From a virus, in IMG/VR virus record IMGVR_UViG_3300019458_000084, positions 1 to 25,451 of that record: 25,451 nt of DNA, one strand, 5' to 3'. The stretch's first letter is position 1, and each line of letters starts with the position of its first letter. The notes below the pieces were generated by a model that was not told the DNA's origin, searched no databases, and saw only the letters and a list, made by a program, of their open reading frames with translations. Below are positions 15,267 through 23,120 of the stretch, one piece after another. The position numbers were made by a program, and so were the translations under genes.

Positions 15267-15604
15267 TGGCGGCATTGGCAGGTGTGAAATTCATCCCCAA
15301 CCCGGCAGGCATCTTCGCGCTCGCCAACTCAGCCATTGTGGTTCAGGCCGTTGAGGCACTTGCTTCAGCGATTGCGGAAGCTGCCAAGGCAAATGCACCC
15401 TATGACTCTGAGAGTGATGGTCCGCACTACCGTGATTTAATCATTGTAGAGGATGGGGAAATTCCTGGTACGAAGGTTGTGGTTGCGTCCAAGTTTACCA
15501 GTTACTGGCTGGAAGTCGGGACGGAAGACACGCCCGCGTTTGCACCTTTGAGAAAGGGCGCGGATCAGGTGGGCGTTGTGTTGAAAGCTGGAGATGATCA
15601 GTGA
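15266..15604 (+). CDS. Tail completion protein, HK97 gp10-like
   Basis: This encodes 112 residues from ATG at 15266, overlapping the previous TAA. A longer in-frame start at 15164 would overlap the head-closure gene extensively and is unlikely. The helix AIVVQAVEALASAIAEAAKA, followed by NAPYDSESDGPHYRDLIIVEDG, then VVVASKFTSYWLEVGTED and a closing FAPLRKGADQ, is the standard gp10-like architecture. That is a long helix, the NAPxD(T/S)GxLRDSI-like turn, and the YAxxxExGT strand. The protein joins tail tube and head. Its stop overlaps the next start. Confidence 0.8.
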   Translation: MAALAGVKFIPNPAGIFALANSAIVVQAVEALASAIAEAAKANAPYDSESDGPHYRDLIIVEDGEIPGTKVVVASKFTSYWLEVGTEDTPAFAPLRKGADQVGVVLKAGDDQ

Positions 15605-15999
15605 TGCCACGTTACCAGGAGTTTCCCGATGCAGAGGCAGTGACCTCCGTAGCGCTCCGTGCTGCGGGTCTGGCTGTCGCCCAGCGCGTCTACTCTGGCA
15701 TTCCTAAGGTGCCAACGTACCCGCTCCTTGTGGTGCAGCGATTGGGCGGAGTGCCCGCTGAGCGACATCACTTGGACCGTGCCCGCATCCAAGTAGATGC
15801 CTGGGCGAACAGCAAGGACGAGGCTCACGACGCAGCCGCCGAGGCACGCGTTGCGTTGCATGAGCTTGAGGGCACCAGCGTCACAAGCCCGGATGCGTAC
15901 ATCACGGCGGTGGTGGACAGTCTAGGCTTGTCGTGGGCGCCGGACCCGATCACGGACAGGGACAGGTACCTGTTTGCCGTGGAGATCTTCCTCCACTAG
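15601..15999 (+). CDS. Tail terminator-like protein
   Basis: This encodes 132 residues from GTG at 15601, with ATG 15604 as a close alternative; CTGGAGA lies upstream. It carries PDAEAVTSVALRAAGLAVAQ, TYPLLVVQRLGGVPAERHHL, ARIQVDAWANSKDEAHDAAA and YLFAVEIFLH at the end. The pattern of a strand pair followed by RIQVDxWAxxKxEAxxxA and a C-terminal strand is typical of tail terminator proteins that cap the tube. The position after the gp10-like gene and before the major tail protein supports this. Confidence 0.8.
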   Translation: MMPRYQEFPDAEAVTSVALRAAGLAVAQRVYSGIPKVPTYPLLVVQRLGGVPAERHHLDRARIQVDAWANSKDEAHDAAAEARVALHELEGTSVTSPDAYITAVVDSLGLSWAPDPITDRDRYLFAVEIFLH

Positions 16000-16014
16000 C
16001 GGAGGAAATAAGGA

Positions 16015-16066
16015 CAGGCGACGTGGTGTCGCCTGCCGACCAACCGGTGGGAAGCAAGAGCCCACC
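16015..16066 (+). promoter_or_regulatory. Two adjacent hairpins before the major tail protein gene
   Basis: CAGGCGAC (16015-16022) pairs with GTCGCCTG (16028-16035) across a five-base loop. GGTGGG (16046-16051) pairs with CCCACC (16061-16066) across nine bases. They are ten bases apart and lie in the 84-base gap between tail terminator and major tail protein. No T-run follows. They could be an RNA stabiliser, a processing site, or a cis element that raises tail-tube expression. Confidence 0.5.
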
Positions 16067-16083
16067 AGAGAGGGAAGATTACA

Positions 16084-16662
16084 GTGGCCGAGAATTCTGA
16101 TCAGGTCGTGGTTGGTGCTGACGGTCAGGTGTGGGTTGCCGAATTCGGCGACGCGCCTGCCGCCCCCACCAACGCTACGACCGACCCAAACACCGTGGAC
16201 GCGGACTACGCGAACCTCGGTTTCACGTCTGAGGAAGGCGCCACGATCACCGATGGCAAGACAATCACGGACATCGGTGCGTGGCAGTCCTTTTACCCGA
16301 TCCGCTCGATCGTGACCGCACGAGACTTCATGGTTGCGTTCATGCTCCGCCAGTGGAACCGAGACACCGTCGAGCTTGCGCTTGGTGGAACCGTTTCTGG
16401 CTCCGCGGGCAACTGGACGTTTGTTCCGCCCAGCCCAGCCGACCTGGACCTGCGGGTCCTGATTCTCGACTGGCAGGATGACGCCCGGTCGTACCGGTTG
16501 TACATTCCGAAGTGTCTGTCGATTGAGAACGTGGAGACAAACCTGGTGCGTACGAGCGCTGCGGATCTACCGATCACGCTCAAGGCGTTGGACCCCGGCG
16601 ACGGGGATGACGTCTACACGCTGTTCACAAACGATGATGCGTTCGGACCTACGGGATCGTAA
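16084..16662 (+). CDS. Major tail (tube) protein
   Basis: This encodes 192 residues from GTG at 16084, with AGAGGGAAG at 16069-16077. The protein begins with GADGQVWVAEFGDAPAAPTN, typical of actinophage and related tube proteins. YANLGFTSEEGATITDGKTI follows, then a W-rich SFYPIRSIVTARDFMVAF strand and DLRVLILDWQDDARSYRLYIP. It ends with ADLPITLKALDPGDGDDVYT. This is the beta-barrel tube fold with its usual order, and the tail chaperone genes follow directly. High expression is expected and the upstream gap carries two hairpins. Confidence 0.88.
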   Translation: MAENSDQVVVGADGQVWVAEFGDAPAAPTNATTDPNTVDADYANLGFTSEEGATITDGKTITDIGAWQSFYPIRSIVTARDFMVAFMLRQWNRDTVELALGGTVSGSAGNWTFVPPSPADLDLRVLILDWQDDARSYRLYIPKCLSIENVETNLVRTSAADLPITLKALDPGDGDDVYTLFTNDDAFGPTGS

Positions 16663-16692
16663 CGCTTCGTTCTAGTAGAGGAGGAGACAGCA

Positions 16693-17004
16693 ATGGGCAA
16701 CATTGATCTGGACAAGAGTCGAGCAGAACGTGCAGCTGAGCGGGAAGGCAAGGGCGAGGGCCCTACCTTCACGCTCGGCGGAGAAACGTTCGCACTCCCG
16801 GTAGAGATGCCGTACAACGTTGTGCCCCATCTGGCCAGCGCTATGTCTGGCGTGGTCAGTGCCGTCCCACGCGTGTTCGAGACGCTTCTGGGCGATGAGG
16901 AGTATAAGCGATTCACCGAACAGGCCCCGACCATGGACGATCTGTTCGTCCTCATCGAAGGAGTAATGGTTGAGTACGGGTTCAATGACGCGGGGGAATC
17001 GTAA
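16693..17004 (+). CDS. Tail assembly chaperone, upstream frame (gpG-like)
   Basis: This encodes 103 residues from ATG at 16693, with GAGGAGGAG at 16678-16686. The N-terminus is charged (LDKSRAERAAEREGKGEG), followed by a beta/helix core FTLGGETFALPVEMPYNVVP and FETLLGDEEYKRFTEQAPTM. The end is LFVLIEGVMVEYGFNDAGES. This matches lambda gpG-type chaperones that coat the tape measure during tail assembly. The stop TAA (17002-17004) comes just after a G GGG GAA slippery sequence; a fraction of ribosomes should continue into the next frame. Confidence 0.88.
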   Translation: MGNIDLDKSRAERAAEREGKGEGPTFTLGGETFALPVEMPYNVVPHLASAMSGVVSAVPRVFETLLGDEEYKRFTEQAPTMDDLFVLIEGVMVEYGFNDAGES

Positions 17005-17405
17005 GCCTCGCACTGCTCGTGTCAGGGCATTACGAGGCTCTTGAAGCTGATCTGCTGGCACACTACGGGCTCGATCTCCGGGAGGGGATTGGGGTCCGTA
17101 GACTGCGCGCCCTTGTCCAGGGACTCCCCCCGGGTGGGGCGCTTCATCGTTCTATAGACCCAGACGGGTGGCGGTGGACGACTGACACAGAGATGCTGGC
17201 AACCGTAGCTGAGTTGGTGGATGCGAACAACCGGCTGTTCTACTCAGCACATGCGAAGAAGGGTTCGTCGCCAGTAAAGCCCATCAAGATCATGCGACCG
17301 GGCAAGCTTGCTGAGGAGGAAGAGCAGCTACCACGCCGCAAGCGAAAGTCAACGAGGGACGAGCTGAAGAAGTTCGTTAAGGGCAACGTAGTAGTGGGAG
17401 ACTAA
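16989..17405 (+). CDS. Tail assembly chaperone, downstream frame (T part of gpG-T fusion)
   Basis: This frame lies -1 to the preceding chaperone gene. A GTG at 17019 could start it, but it has no ribosome binding site, whereas the frameshift site at 16992-16998 joins it to the upstream frame. Its product reads LLVSGHYEALEADLLAHYGL and DLREGIGVRRLRALVQGLPP, then DTEMLATVAELVDANNRLFY. The C-terminal third is basic and charged (KRKSTRDELKKFVKG). The segment SLALLVSGHYEAL, just before the GTG, is preserved as sensible protein, which supports the fusion. The T domain recruits tail tube subunits, and the tape measure gene follows. Confidence 0.82.
   Translation, partial: RGGIVSLALLVSGHYEALEADLLAHYGLDLREGIGVRRLRALVQGLPPGGALHRSIDPDGWRWTTDTEMLATVAELVDANNRLFYSAHAKKGSSPVKPIKIMRPGKLAEEEEQLPRRKRKSTRDELKKFVKGNVVVGD
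16992..16998 (+). promoter_or_regulatory. Programmed -1 frameshift site (G GGG GAA)
   Basis: In the upstream frame the codons read GCG GGG GAA TCG TAA. The heptamer GGGGGAA at 16992-16998 lets the P-site tRNA on GGG slip back one base onto another GGG. The -1 frame has a stop at 16986-16988 and is then open to 17405, so the slip must occur between 16989 and 17004, exactly where this heptamer lies. The fusion continues IVSLALLVSGHYEALEADLL and would be about 237 residues long. Confidence 0.8.
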
Positions 17406-17406
17406 T

Positions 17407-19479
17407 GTGGCTGGATTTGGGGTAGGCACCGCAATCGTTCCCGTGCTGCCGGACATGACGAAATTTGGCGCGGCAACGGCTGCCGGTGTGCAGAAGTCAG
17501 TCGGTGGTCTGGGCTCTAGGCTAAAGGGCGCATTCGGACCACTTGGCGTCACGCTTGGTGCGGCGTTTGCGGTCGGGTTCGCAAAGTCTGCATTCTCAGA
17601 GTTTGAGGAGGCAGAAAAGTCACTGGCGGGCTTCAACAAAGCCCTGGAGAACACGAACCAGCTTGCTACAATCAACCAGGACAGCTTCAATGCGTGGTTG
17701 TCTGACTTCGCTCTAGGCATCGGCGAGGATGACGACGCCTTGCGTGACTTGTCAACCAAGCTAGTCAATGCATTTGACTTTGGCAGGTTTGGCCCAGATG
17801 CTCAGGATGTTCTACAGGACGTGACAGCCGGTATCAAGGACATGAGTGCTGCAACTGGTCTCGCCGAGACTCGTCTCACGAAGATGTTTCTGGCCATCTT
17901 GAATGATCCGGCAGTCGCAACCACGCAGCTTCAGAAGTTAGGTGTCGTGACCGAAGCTGAGGCCGACAATCTGACAGAAATGGCAGAAGCTGGAAATGAC
18001 GCGGCTGTCACTACGATCCTCCTGGACAAGGTGACAGCAAAGTACGCAGGCACTGCGGCGGAAACGACTACCGAGAGCGAGAAGATGAGCGCCGCATGGG
18101 GAGAGTTCAAAGAGACCATCGGTGGTCTGCTCTCTACAGTCCTAAAACCTATCATCGCTGTGTTTACCACGCTGTTTAAACTGCTGGCCAGCAACGAGGG
18201 TGCGGTAAAGGCACTGGCTGCGGCATTGGGAGTGCTGTTGGCACTGAAGGTCGCAACAAAGATCAATAGTATGGTGGGCGCGTTTCGCAACTTTGCAGCG
18301 TCTGTTGCATCTATCAACCCAGCCACAGCCGTAGCACTTGCTGGGCTTACTCTCCTTAGCGCGGGCATGCTAATCAATGCGCAAGATGCTGAAACGAACA
18401 AAGCTGCTATCAATGCATGGGTTCAAGCACTCACTGATGGTGGCAAGACTTTGGAGCAGTTTGCTGCTGCTATGGCTGCTGCCCGAGCTGAGGCGCCTGA
18501 CTTCGCGCAGGGCCAGCTCGATGCCATGGAAGCGTCTATCCTACACGATGCTGCCCTAGCGCGAATCAATCAGCGTCTCGGTGAGGGCAGCATCAAACTC
18601 GATTACTACCGACAACGCGCGCAGGATCTGGGTCTTACTGAGAGAGAGATTACCGCCAACATCAATGCCGCGACTGAGGCTCTCGGTGACACTGGCGATG
18701 AAGCAGGTAAAGCAGGGCGCAGTTACAACCGGTTTGCAGGCCTCGGCAAGAAGGCATTCAAGGAGTGGGCGGCCAGCATCAGCGGTTCGTTGCGCTCCAC
18801 GACGACTCAAGTGTCAGGCTTCTCGAAGACGTGGGAGTTTACAGCACGCAGCTTCCAGCGCACCGTGAAGCAGATGGTAGTGCGCGCAAAAGAGATTGCC
18901 AGGGCATTCCGCAAGCTTGACGAGGAAGCTATCCCAGAGGACTTCCGCAAGTGGTTGATTGAGCAGGGCCCTGATGCGGTGCGTGCGTTCACTCAGTCAT
19001 CAGACGAGGGGCAAAAGGATATCGTGGCAAACTGGAAGTTGGTTGATAAGGCCACGAATACTACAGAGCGTTTTGTCAAAAACCTTGACAAGACTACGGC
19101 GCAACTCGCAGCCCGTCAGCGCGGAGAACTCGCGGGGTCCGTTGGTGCAGCTGGACGCGCGTTTGACAGCGCCGCAGATCGTGCGGAGTTCTACCGCCAG
19201 CGATTGCTTGCTTTGGATGGGATGACAGTGAGGACAACCATTCAGACTAACGTCGTGGGCGGAGGGAGTGGCGGAGGCCCGGGAGTCAACCAGCAACTTC
19301 ACGAGGGCGGGATCGTTCGGCGTGGTACGGTAACGGCGGACCTGCATGGCCCGGAAGCTATCATTCCACTGAGCCAGGGTGGGTTCGTTGTGCGGGGTGA
19401 TTTGACAATGCGAGATTGGCGCCGCGGTATCGCCGAACTTGACGGGGAACTGAACTTTGACGATAGAGGAAGGGTCTAG
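17407..19479 (+). CDS. Tape measure protein
   Basis: This encodes 690 residues from GTG at 17407, two bases after the chaperone stop. The N-terminal domain (VGTAIVPVLPDMTKFGAATA, LGSRLKGAFGPLGVTLGAAF) is typical of actinophage tape measures. A region with SEKMSAAWGEFKETIGGLLS and repeated hydrophobic segments (STVLKPIIAVFTTLFKLLAS, LAAALGVLLALKVA, AVALAGLTLLSAGMLI; residues ~240-325) probably inserts in the host membrane at DNA entry. The C-terminal half is helical and Ala/Arg/Glu-rich, ending in GLHEGGIVRRG-like and GPEAIIPL segments (QQLHEGGIVRRG, HGPEAIIPLSQGG). At the usual ~0.15 nm per residue the tail would be about 100 nm. Its spot-counted GC is about 50%, lower than the glycan cluster. 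Confidence 0.9.
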   Translation: MAGFGVGTAIVPVLPDMTKFGAATAAGVQKSVGGLGSRLKGAFGPLGVTLGAAFAVGFAKSAFSEFEEAEKSLAGFNKALENTNQLATINQDSFNAWLSDFALGIGEDDDALRDLSTKLVNAFDFGRFGPDAQDVLQDVTAGIKDMSAATGLAETRLTKMFLAILNDPAVATTQLQKLGVVTEAEADNLTEMAEAGNDAAVTTILLDKVTAKYAGTAAETTTESEKMSAAWGEFKETIGGLLSTVLKPIIAVFTTLFKLLASNEGAVKALAAALGVLLALKVATKINSMVGAFRNFAASVASINPATAVALAGLTLLSAGMLINAQDAETNKAAINAWVQALTDGGKTLEQFAAAMAAARAEAPDFAQGQLDAMEASILHDAALARINQRLGEGSIKLDYYRQRAQDLGLTEREITANINAATEALGDTGDEAGKAGRSYNRFAGLGKKAFKEWAASISGSLRSTTTQVSGFSKTWEFTARSFQRTVKQMVVRAKEIARAFRKLDEEAIPEDFRKWLIEQGPDAVRAFTQSSDEGQKDIVANWKLVDKATNTTERFVKNLDKTTAQLAARQRGELAGSVGAAGRAFDSAADRAEFYRQRLLALDGMTVRTTIQTNVVGGGSGGGPGVNQQLHEGGIVRRGTVTADLHGPEAIIPLSQGGFVVRGDLTMRDWRRGIAELDGELNFDDRGRV

Positions 19480-20259
19480 ATGGCTGACAACGTAGCAATT
19501 ACAGCAGGAGCCGGGACCACCATCGCGACGGATGATGTCAGCGGTATCCACTTCCAGCGTGTGAAGCTGGTTGACGGCACGCTCGATTCGACCACGGTTA
19601 TCGCGGCGGGTGGTGGAGTCGAGGGTGCAGCTCTGCGTGTCACGATCGCGAGTGATAGCACAGGTGTTGTGTCAGTGGACGACAACGGAGCGGCACTGTC
19701 AGTTGACGATAACGGCGGTTCTCTTACGGTTGACGGGGCGGTAGACGTTCTCGGCGATGTTGCTCATGGCACCACCGACTCGGGCGATCCCGTGAAGGTT
19801 GGAGGCCGTGCTAAGAACGTGTTCCCGACCGCCGAGGCGAATGACGATCGCGTGAACGCCATGTTCGACCTGTTCGGGCGGCTGATGGTCGGCGGGATTC
19901 CTGCTGATCTGATGACATGGAAGTCGTTCAACGCGGCTACACAGCAGACCGGAGCGGACGTTTGGTCGCCCGCTGCTGGCAAGAGGATTGCGATTACCAG
20001 TGTGGCGATCAGCGTCTACGGCACGACGGCGGGACGGCTGATCCTGTGGTTCGGCGACAACGCTGACACGACCTACAGTGCTGGGACGGATCAGCTGCTG
20101 GTCGCCTACAGTTATGCTCCCAGTGCGACGCTGAAGGAGCGGGACTTCCTGGTATTCCCTTACCCGGGGCACACCTGTACGACTGCCGACCGTGAGCTGC
20201 ACATCACGACAGACGCGGCTATGTCTGTCGACATCGCGCTCACTGGTTACGAGTGGTAG
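19480..20259 (+). CDS. Beta-rich virion protein with Asp-rich turns
   Basis: This encodes 259 residues from ATG at 19480, directly after the tape measure stop, with AGAGGAAGGG upstream. The N-terminus (MADNVAITAGAGTTIATDDV, FQRVKLVDGTLDS) belongs to a group of uncharacterised phage virion proteins known to me by pattern. Residues ~65-90 contain three similar VDDNG/VDG turns. The C-terminal half is beta-rich (KRIAITSVAISVYGTTAGRL, ATLKERDFLVFPYPGHTC, AMSVDIALTGYEW), resembling a jelly-roll. A position between tape measure and tail-tip genes suggests a tail-tip or fibre component. There is no enzymatic motif. Confidence 0.72.
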   Translation: MADNVAITAGAGTTIATDDVSGIHFQRVKLVDGTLDSTTVIAAGGGVEGAALRVTIASDSTGVVSVDDNGAALSVDDNGGSLTVDGAVDVLGDVAHGTTDSGDPVKVGGRAKNVFPTAEANDDRVNAMFDLFGRLMVGGIPADLMTWKSFNAATQQTGADVWSPAAGKRIAITSVAISVYGTTAGRLILWFGDNADTTYSAGTDQLLVAYSYAPSATLKERDFLVFPYPGHTCTTADRELHITTDAAMSVDIALTGYEW

Positions 20260-20265
20260 GCCGGG

Positions 20266-21447
20266 TTGGCTACTCGTTGGCCTAATCTAGTTTGGGGCGC
20301 ACCTTCCGTTGGGGATCCACCTACCCCGCCAAACCCTGATGAGAACCCGTTTGTCACGTACCGACTCGCGCTCGCACAGCGCGGTACGTCATCCGGGCTT
20401 GGCACGGTGATCATCTCGGACGTTCACGACGGGGTTGGCACGGAGCAGCGTGGTCGTCAGTTGAGGTTCACAGAGAAGTTGAACGACTATGGCACGCTGG
20501 AGTTTGTGTTGCCCATCGATCACGCCGACGTGACACGCGCCAACTATGCCGTAGGGAACCGCGAGCTGCACTTGTATAGAGACGATGGCGCGGGGGAGCG
20601 CCTGGTCTGGGGCGGCAAACTGTGGACTGCTGATGTGACTGGCAGCGGATGGTTTGTGCGCTTCGTTGGGCACGGCTGGTGGTATGACTTCACGCGTCGG
20701 TTGGTCACCGCGGACTATGCATTCACGAGTCGTGATCAACTGCGGATCGTACGTGATCTAGTTGACAACACGCAAGCCGAAGGCAGCGGAGGTTTGGGTA
20801 TCACTCACTATGACACGTCGCTGTCAGGCGTGAATCGACGCATTGCGATTTGTGTGGAGGAGGGCCGGATAGTTGCTGATGTCATCGAGGAGCTGTCACA
20901 AGCAAACAACGGGTTTGATTTTGAGGTCACCCCCGACAAAAAGCTTCGCCTGTGGTACCCCAAGCGCGGAGGTTCCTCCGGACTCACGTTCGACGGCACG
21001 TTGAGCCTTTCGGACTTTGGCTACACTGAGGATGCCCTGGATATCGTAACCGAGATCGTAGGTCTCGGGCCGCAAGAGGAGTGCTCTGTGCCAGAGACGT
21101 ACACCGCTGCCAGTGCTTCCGCAAAGGCAACATACGGCCTGCTTCAGGAGGCTGAGCAGCTCGAGGAGAATAAGGACGGGGACCTGCGGACCGCGATCGT
21201 GGATGAAAGGCTCCGTCTCGGCAAGCAACCCTTGTTCGAGCCGAAGATCGGATACTCGTTCCCAATGCCGGAAGCACACGGATTCTTCGATTATCAGGTG
21301 GGCGACACGGCCATCATTCAAACTTCGCGGGGAAACAGTGGCGGGTTTGGCTATTTCACACAGACGTTTAGAATTCTCGCCCGCGAGGTTGAGGTACAGA
21401 GTCCAGGACTGGAGGAAATTACATTGACTGTGGATCAGGTGACATAG
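20266..21447 (+). CDS. Tail-tip protein, Siphovirus ReqiPepy6 Gp37-like
   Basis: This encodes 393 residues from TTG at 20266, six bases after the previous stop and without a clear ribosome binding site. Coupling to the previous gene is likely. Recognisable segments are FTEKLNDYGTLEFVLPIDHA, ELHLYRDDGAGERLVWGGKL, GHGWWYDFTRRLVTADYAFT, LLQEAEQLEENKDGDLRTAI and FDYQVGDTAIIQT. The order (an early tail-hub-like beta domain, a helical insert with TTA-like ASASAKATYGLLQ, and a closing FxxxVGDxxII domain) matches the Gp37-like or gp18-like hub proteins of actinophages. It probably forms part of the baseplate below the tail tube. The stop is directly followed by the next GTG. Confidence 0.8.
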   Translation: MATRWPNLVWGAPSVGDPPTPPNPDENPFVTYRLALAQRGTSSGLGTVIISDVHDGVGTEQRGRQLRFTEKLNDYGTLEFVLPIDHADVTRANYAVGNRELHLYRDDGAGERLVWGGKLWTADVTGSGWFVRFVGHGWWYDFTRRLVTADYAFTSRDQLRIVRDLVDNTQAEGSGGLGITHYDTSLSGVNRRIAICVEEGRIVADVIEELSQANNGFDFEVTPDKKLRLWYPKRGGSSGLTFDGTLSLSDFGYTEDALDIVTEIVGLGPQEECSVPETYTAASASAKATYGLLQEAEQLEENKDGDLRTAIVDERLRLGKQPLFEPKIGYSFPMPEAHGFFDYQVGDTAIIQTSRGNSGGFGYFTQTFRILAREVEVQSPGLEEITLTVDQVT

Positions 21448-23088
21448 GTGCCTGGATCTAATCTGGAGCGGCGGCGCGAGAGACGGCTGGAACTCAAACG
21501 ACTGAGGCGGCGTGCGTTTCGCAAATCGCCTTGTGATCGGCCACCAGAGACGCCAGAGAATCTAGTCGGTGACTTTGACACGAAGCACCGACGGCGGCAC
21601 GACCGCATCCGCGCGAAGTTGCGTTGGGGGGAGGTTGTGCTCGACACGTCCGGCATCCCGATTCGCATTCGTGGGTATGATGTAGAGTGGAACTTCTCCA
21701 CCGACGGTGGCGTGGTCTGGGACGATGACCCCGAACGGTTCTTCGTTTCAGCGAAGGATGATACAGACCCAAACACCAAGGCACACCTAGTCATCAAGAG
21801 CATCAACAAGCGACTGTACTATCGGTGGAGGGTCCGTACGCAGCGGGATAAGGACTGCAAGTCTGAGTGGTCTGACTGGGATGAGCTGGGGTTTCCTACT
21901 GATACGGTCCCGCCAGATGCACCGACAAATGTCAAAATCAAGCGTGCGGCACAGGGCATCCGACTTGTCTGGAAGGCCCCTGACGACTCAGACGATGAAG
22001 AGCTGATTGACGACGACATTGACCACTTCATCGCGACGCTGCATTCCAACTCAAACTTCTCCACCGCGTCATTGGTTGAGCGGAGGCGGCTCATTCGAAA
22101 TGAGCATGTTGTGTTCCAAATCGATGACGACGAGGTCAATGACGGGCCTTTCTACGGGCGGGTACGCAGTGTGTCCGAGACGGGTGTTAAGTCCGCGTGG
22201 ATTCCGGCGACAAAGGCAGGCAACTCAAGTCCTGGTGCAGCTCCGGAGGGTCGTCAGCCCCGGCACGTGCCGACCATCTCTAGCGCTGCGCCCAACAATG
22301 GTGACATCCTGGTCTATGATTCCTCGGATGAGCGGTATGAACCCGAGGCGCCTGGGGGAGGTGGGGGCGAGGATTTAGACTTCACTACCGGTGAACTGAT
22401 GTGGGATTATACCGATATGATGGCTGTACCAGATTTGACAGGAACAGGCAGCGGTAATATGGCCAACTGGGGCTTCAACACTCTTGGAACCGGAGCAGGC
22501 ACTGCATCCTTAACCGCTGAGCCAAATCACCCTGGAATCTGCCGATTTGACACTGGTTCAGGGAACAATAGTCAAGGAAGAGTTCACCTTCAAAACGCGG
22601 GATTGGGCCTAGTTACTAATGTTCCTGTCGGCTCAGGGCGCGTTCGGATTGGAGCTTGGGTACGATACAGTGCGGCGTCCACATCAACGGAGCGATACGT
22701 CACAGGGGTTGGTCTCTCGAACCAAGGCATCATTGACTACGGTGATACGGGGGAACATGGGATTTTCATTACAGCCCGCGATGATCGAAACAGTGGGGCA
22801 TGGGAAGGCGTGGCTTTGTCTAATGGCACTGAAACACTCGATCCTCTCGATGACAACGGCGGGGCTGTCACACTCACTGCAAATACCTGGTATCACCTGT
22901 TGGTAGATATCGACGCGGCAGCGAGTAGTGTGGACTTCTACATCAACGGTGTTCTCAAAGGAACCATTTCCTCGGGTATCCCGACGAACAACATGGGCGT
23001 GCATGTGACCATAAAGAAGCAAGCTGGCAACACTTCGCGGAAAATGGATGTTGATGCGGTGTATATTCTTCATGAAATATCTAGATGA
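21448..23088 (+). CDS. Tail protein with fibronectin-like modules and lectin-like C-terminal domain
   Basis: This encodes 546 residues from GTG at 21448, abutting the previous stop. Residues 1-30 are strongly basic (LERRRERRLELKRLRRRAF). Two fibronectin type III-like modules follow, ~36-150 (IRIRGYDVEWNFSTDGG, YYRWRVRTQRDKDCKSEWSD) and ~152-265 (PPDAPTNVKIKRAAQGIRLV, FYGRVRSVSETGVKSAW). A Gly-rich linker (PGGGGGED, ~305) leads to a C-terminal beta-sandwich resembling a LamG/concanavalin-like domain. It includes GRVRIGAWVRYSAASTSTER, ANTWYHLLVDIDAAASSVDF and YINGVLKGTISSG. Lectin-like folds of this kind often bind cell-wall sugars. The DNA encoding it drops to ~45-55% GC in spot counts, so it may be exchanged separately. 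Confidence 0.8.
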   Translation: MPGSNLERRRERRLELKRLRRRAFRKSPCDRPPETPENLVGDFDTKHRRRHDRIRAKLRWGEVVLDTSGIPIRIRGYDVEWNFSTDGGVVWDDDPERFFVSAKDDTDPNTKAHLVIKSINKRLYYRWRVRTQRDKDCKSEWSDWDELGFPTDTVPPDAPTNVKIKRAAQGIRLVWKAPDDSDDEELIDDDIDHFIATLHSNSNFSTASLVERRRLIRNEHVVFQIDDDEVNDGPFYGRVRSVSETGVKSAWIPATKAGNSSPGAAPEGRQPRHVPTISSAAPNNGDILVYDSSDERYEPEAPGGGGGEDLDFTTGELMWDYTDMMAVPDLTGTGSGNMANWGFNTLGTGAGTASLTAEPNHPGICRFDTGSGNNSQGRVHLQNAGLGLVTNVPVGSGRVRIGAWVRYSAASTSTERYVTGVGLSNQGIIDYGDTGEHGIFITARDDRNSGAWEGVALSNGTETLDPLDDNGGAVTLTANTWYHLLVDIDAAASSVDFYINGVLKGTISSGIPTNNMGVHVTIKKQAGNTSRKMDVDAVYILHEISR

Positions 23089-23120
23089 GACTACGCGAAC
23101 GGGCAAACTAGGAGGATGAC

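Noticed and set aside
17019-17021. GTG as an independent start of the second tail chaperone
   Set aside because: No ribosome binding site precedes it, and the frame continues upstream as sensible protein to the slippery site.
22435-22460. TTGACA ... TAATAT promoter-like pair
   Set aside because: The spacing is only 14 bases and it lies inside the lectin-like domain coding region with no downstream gene start nearby.
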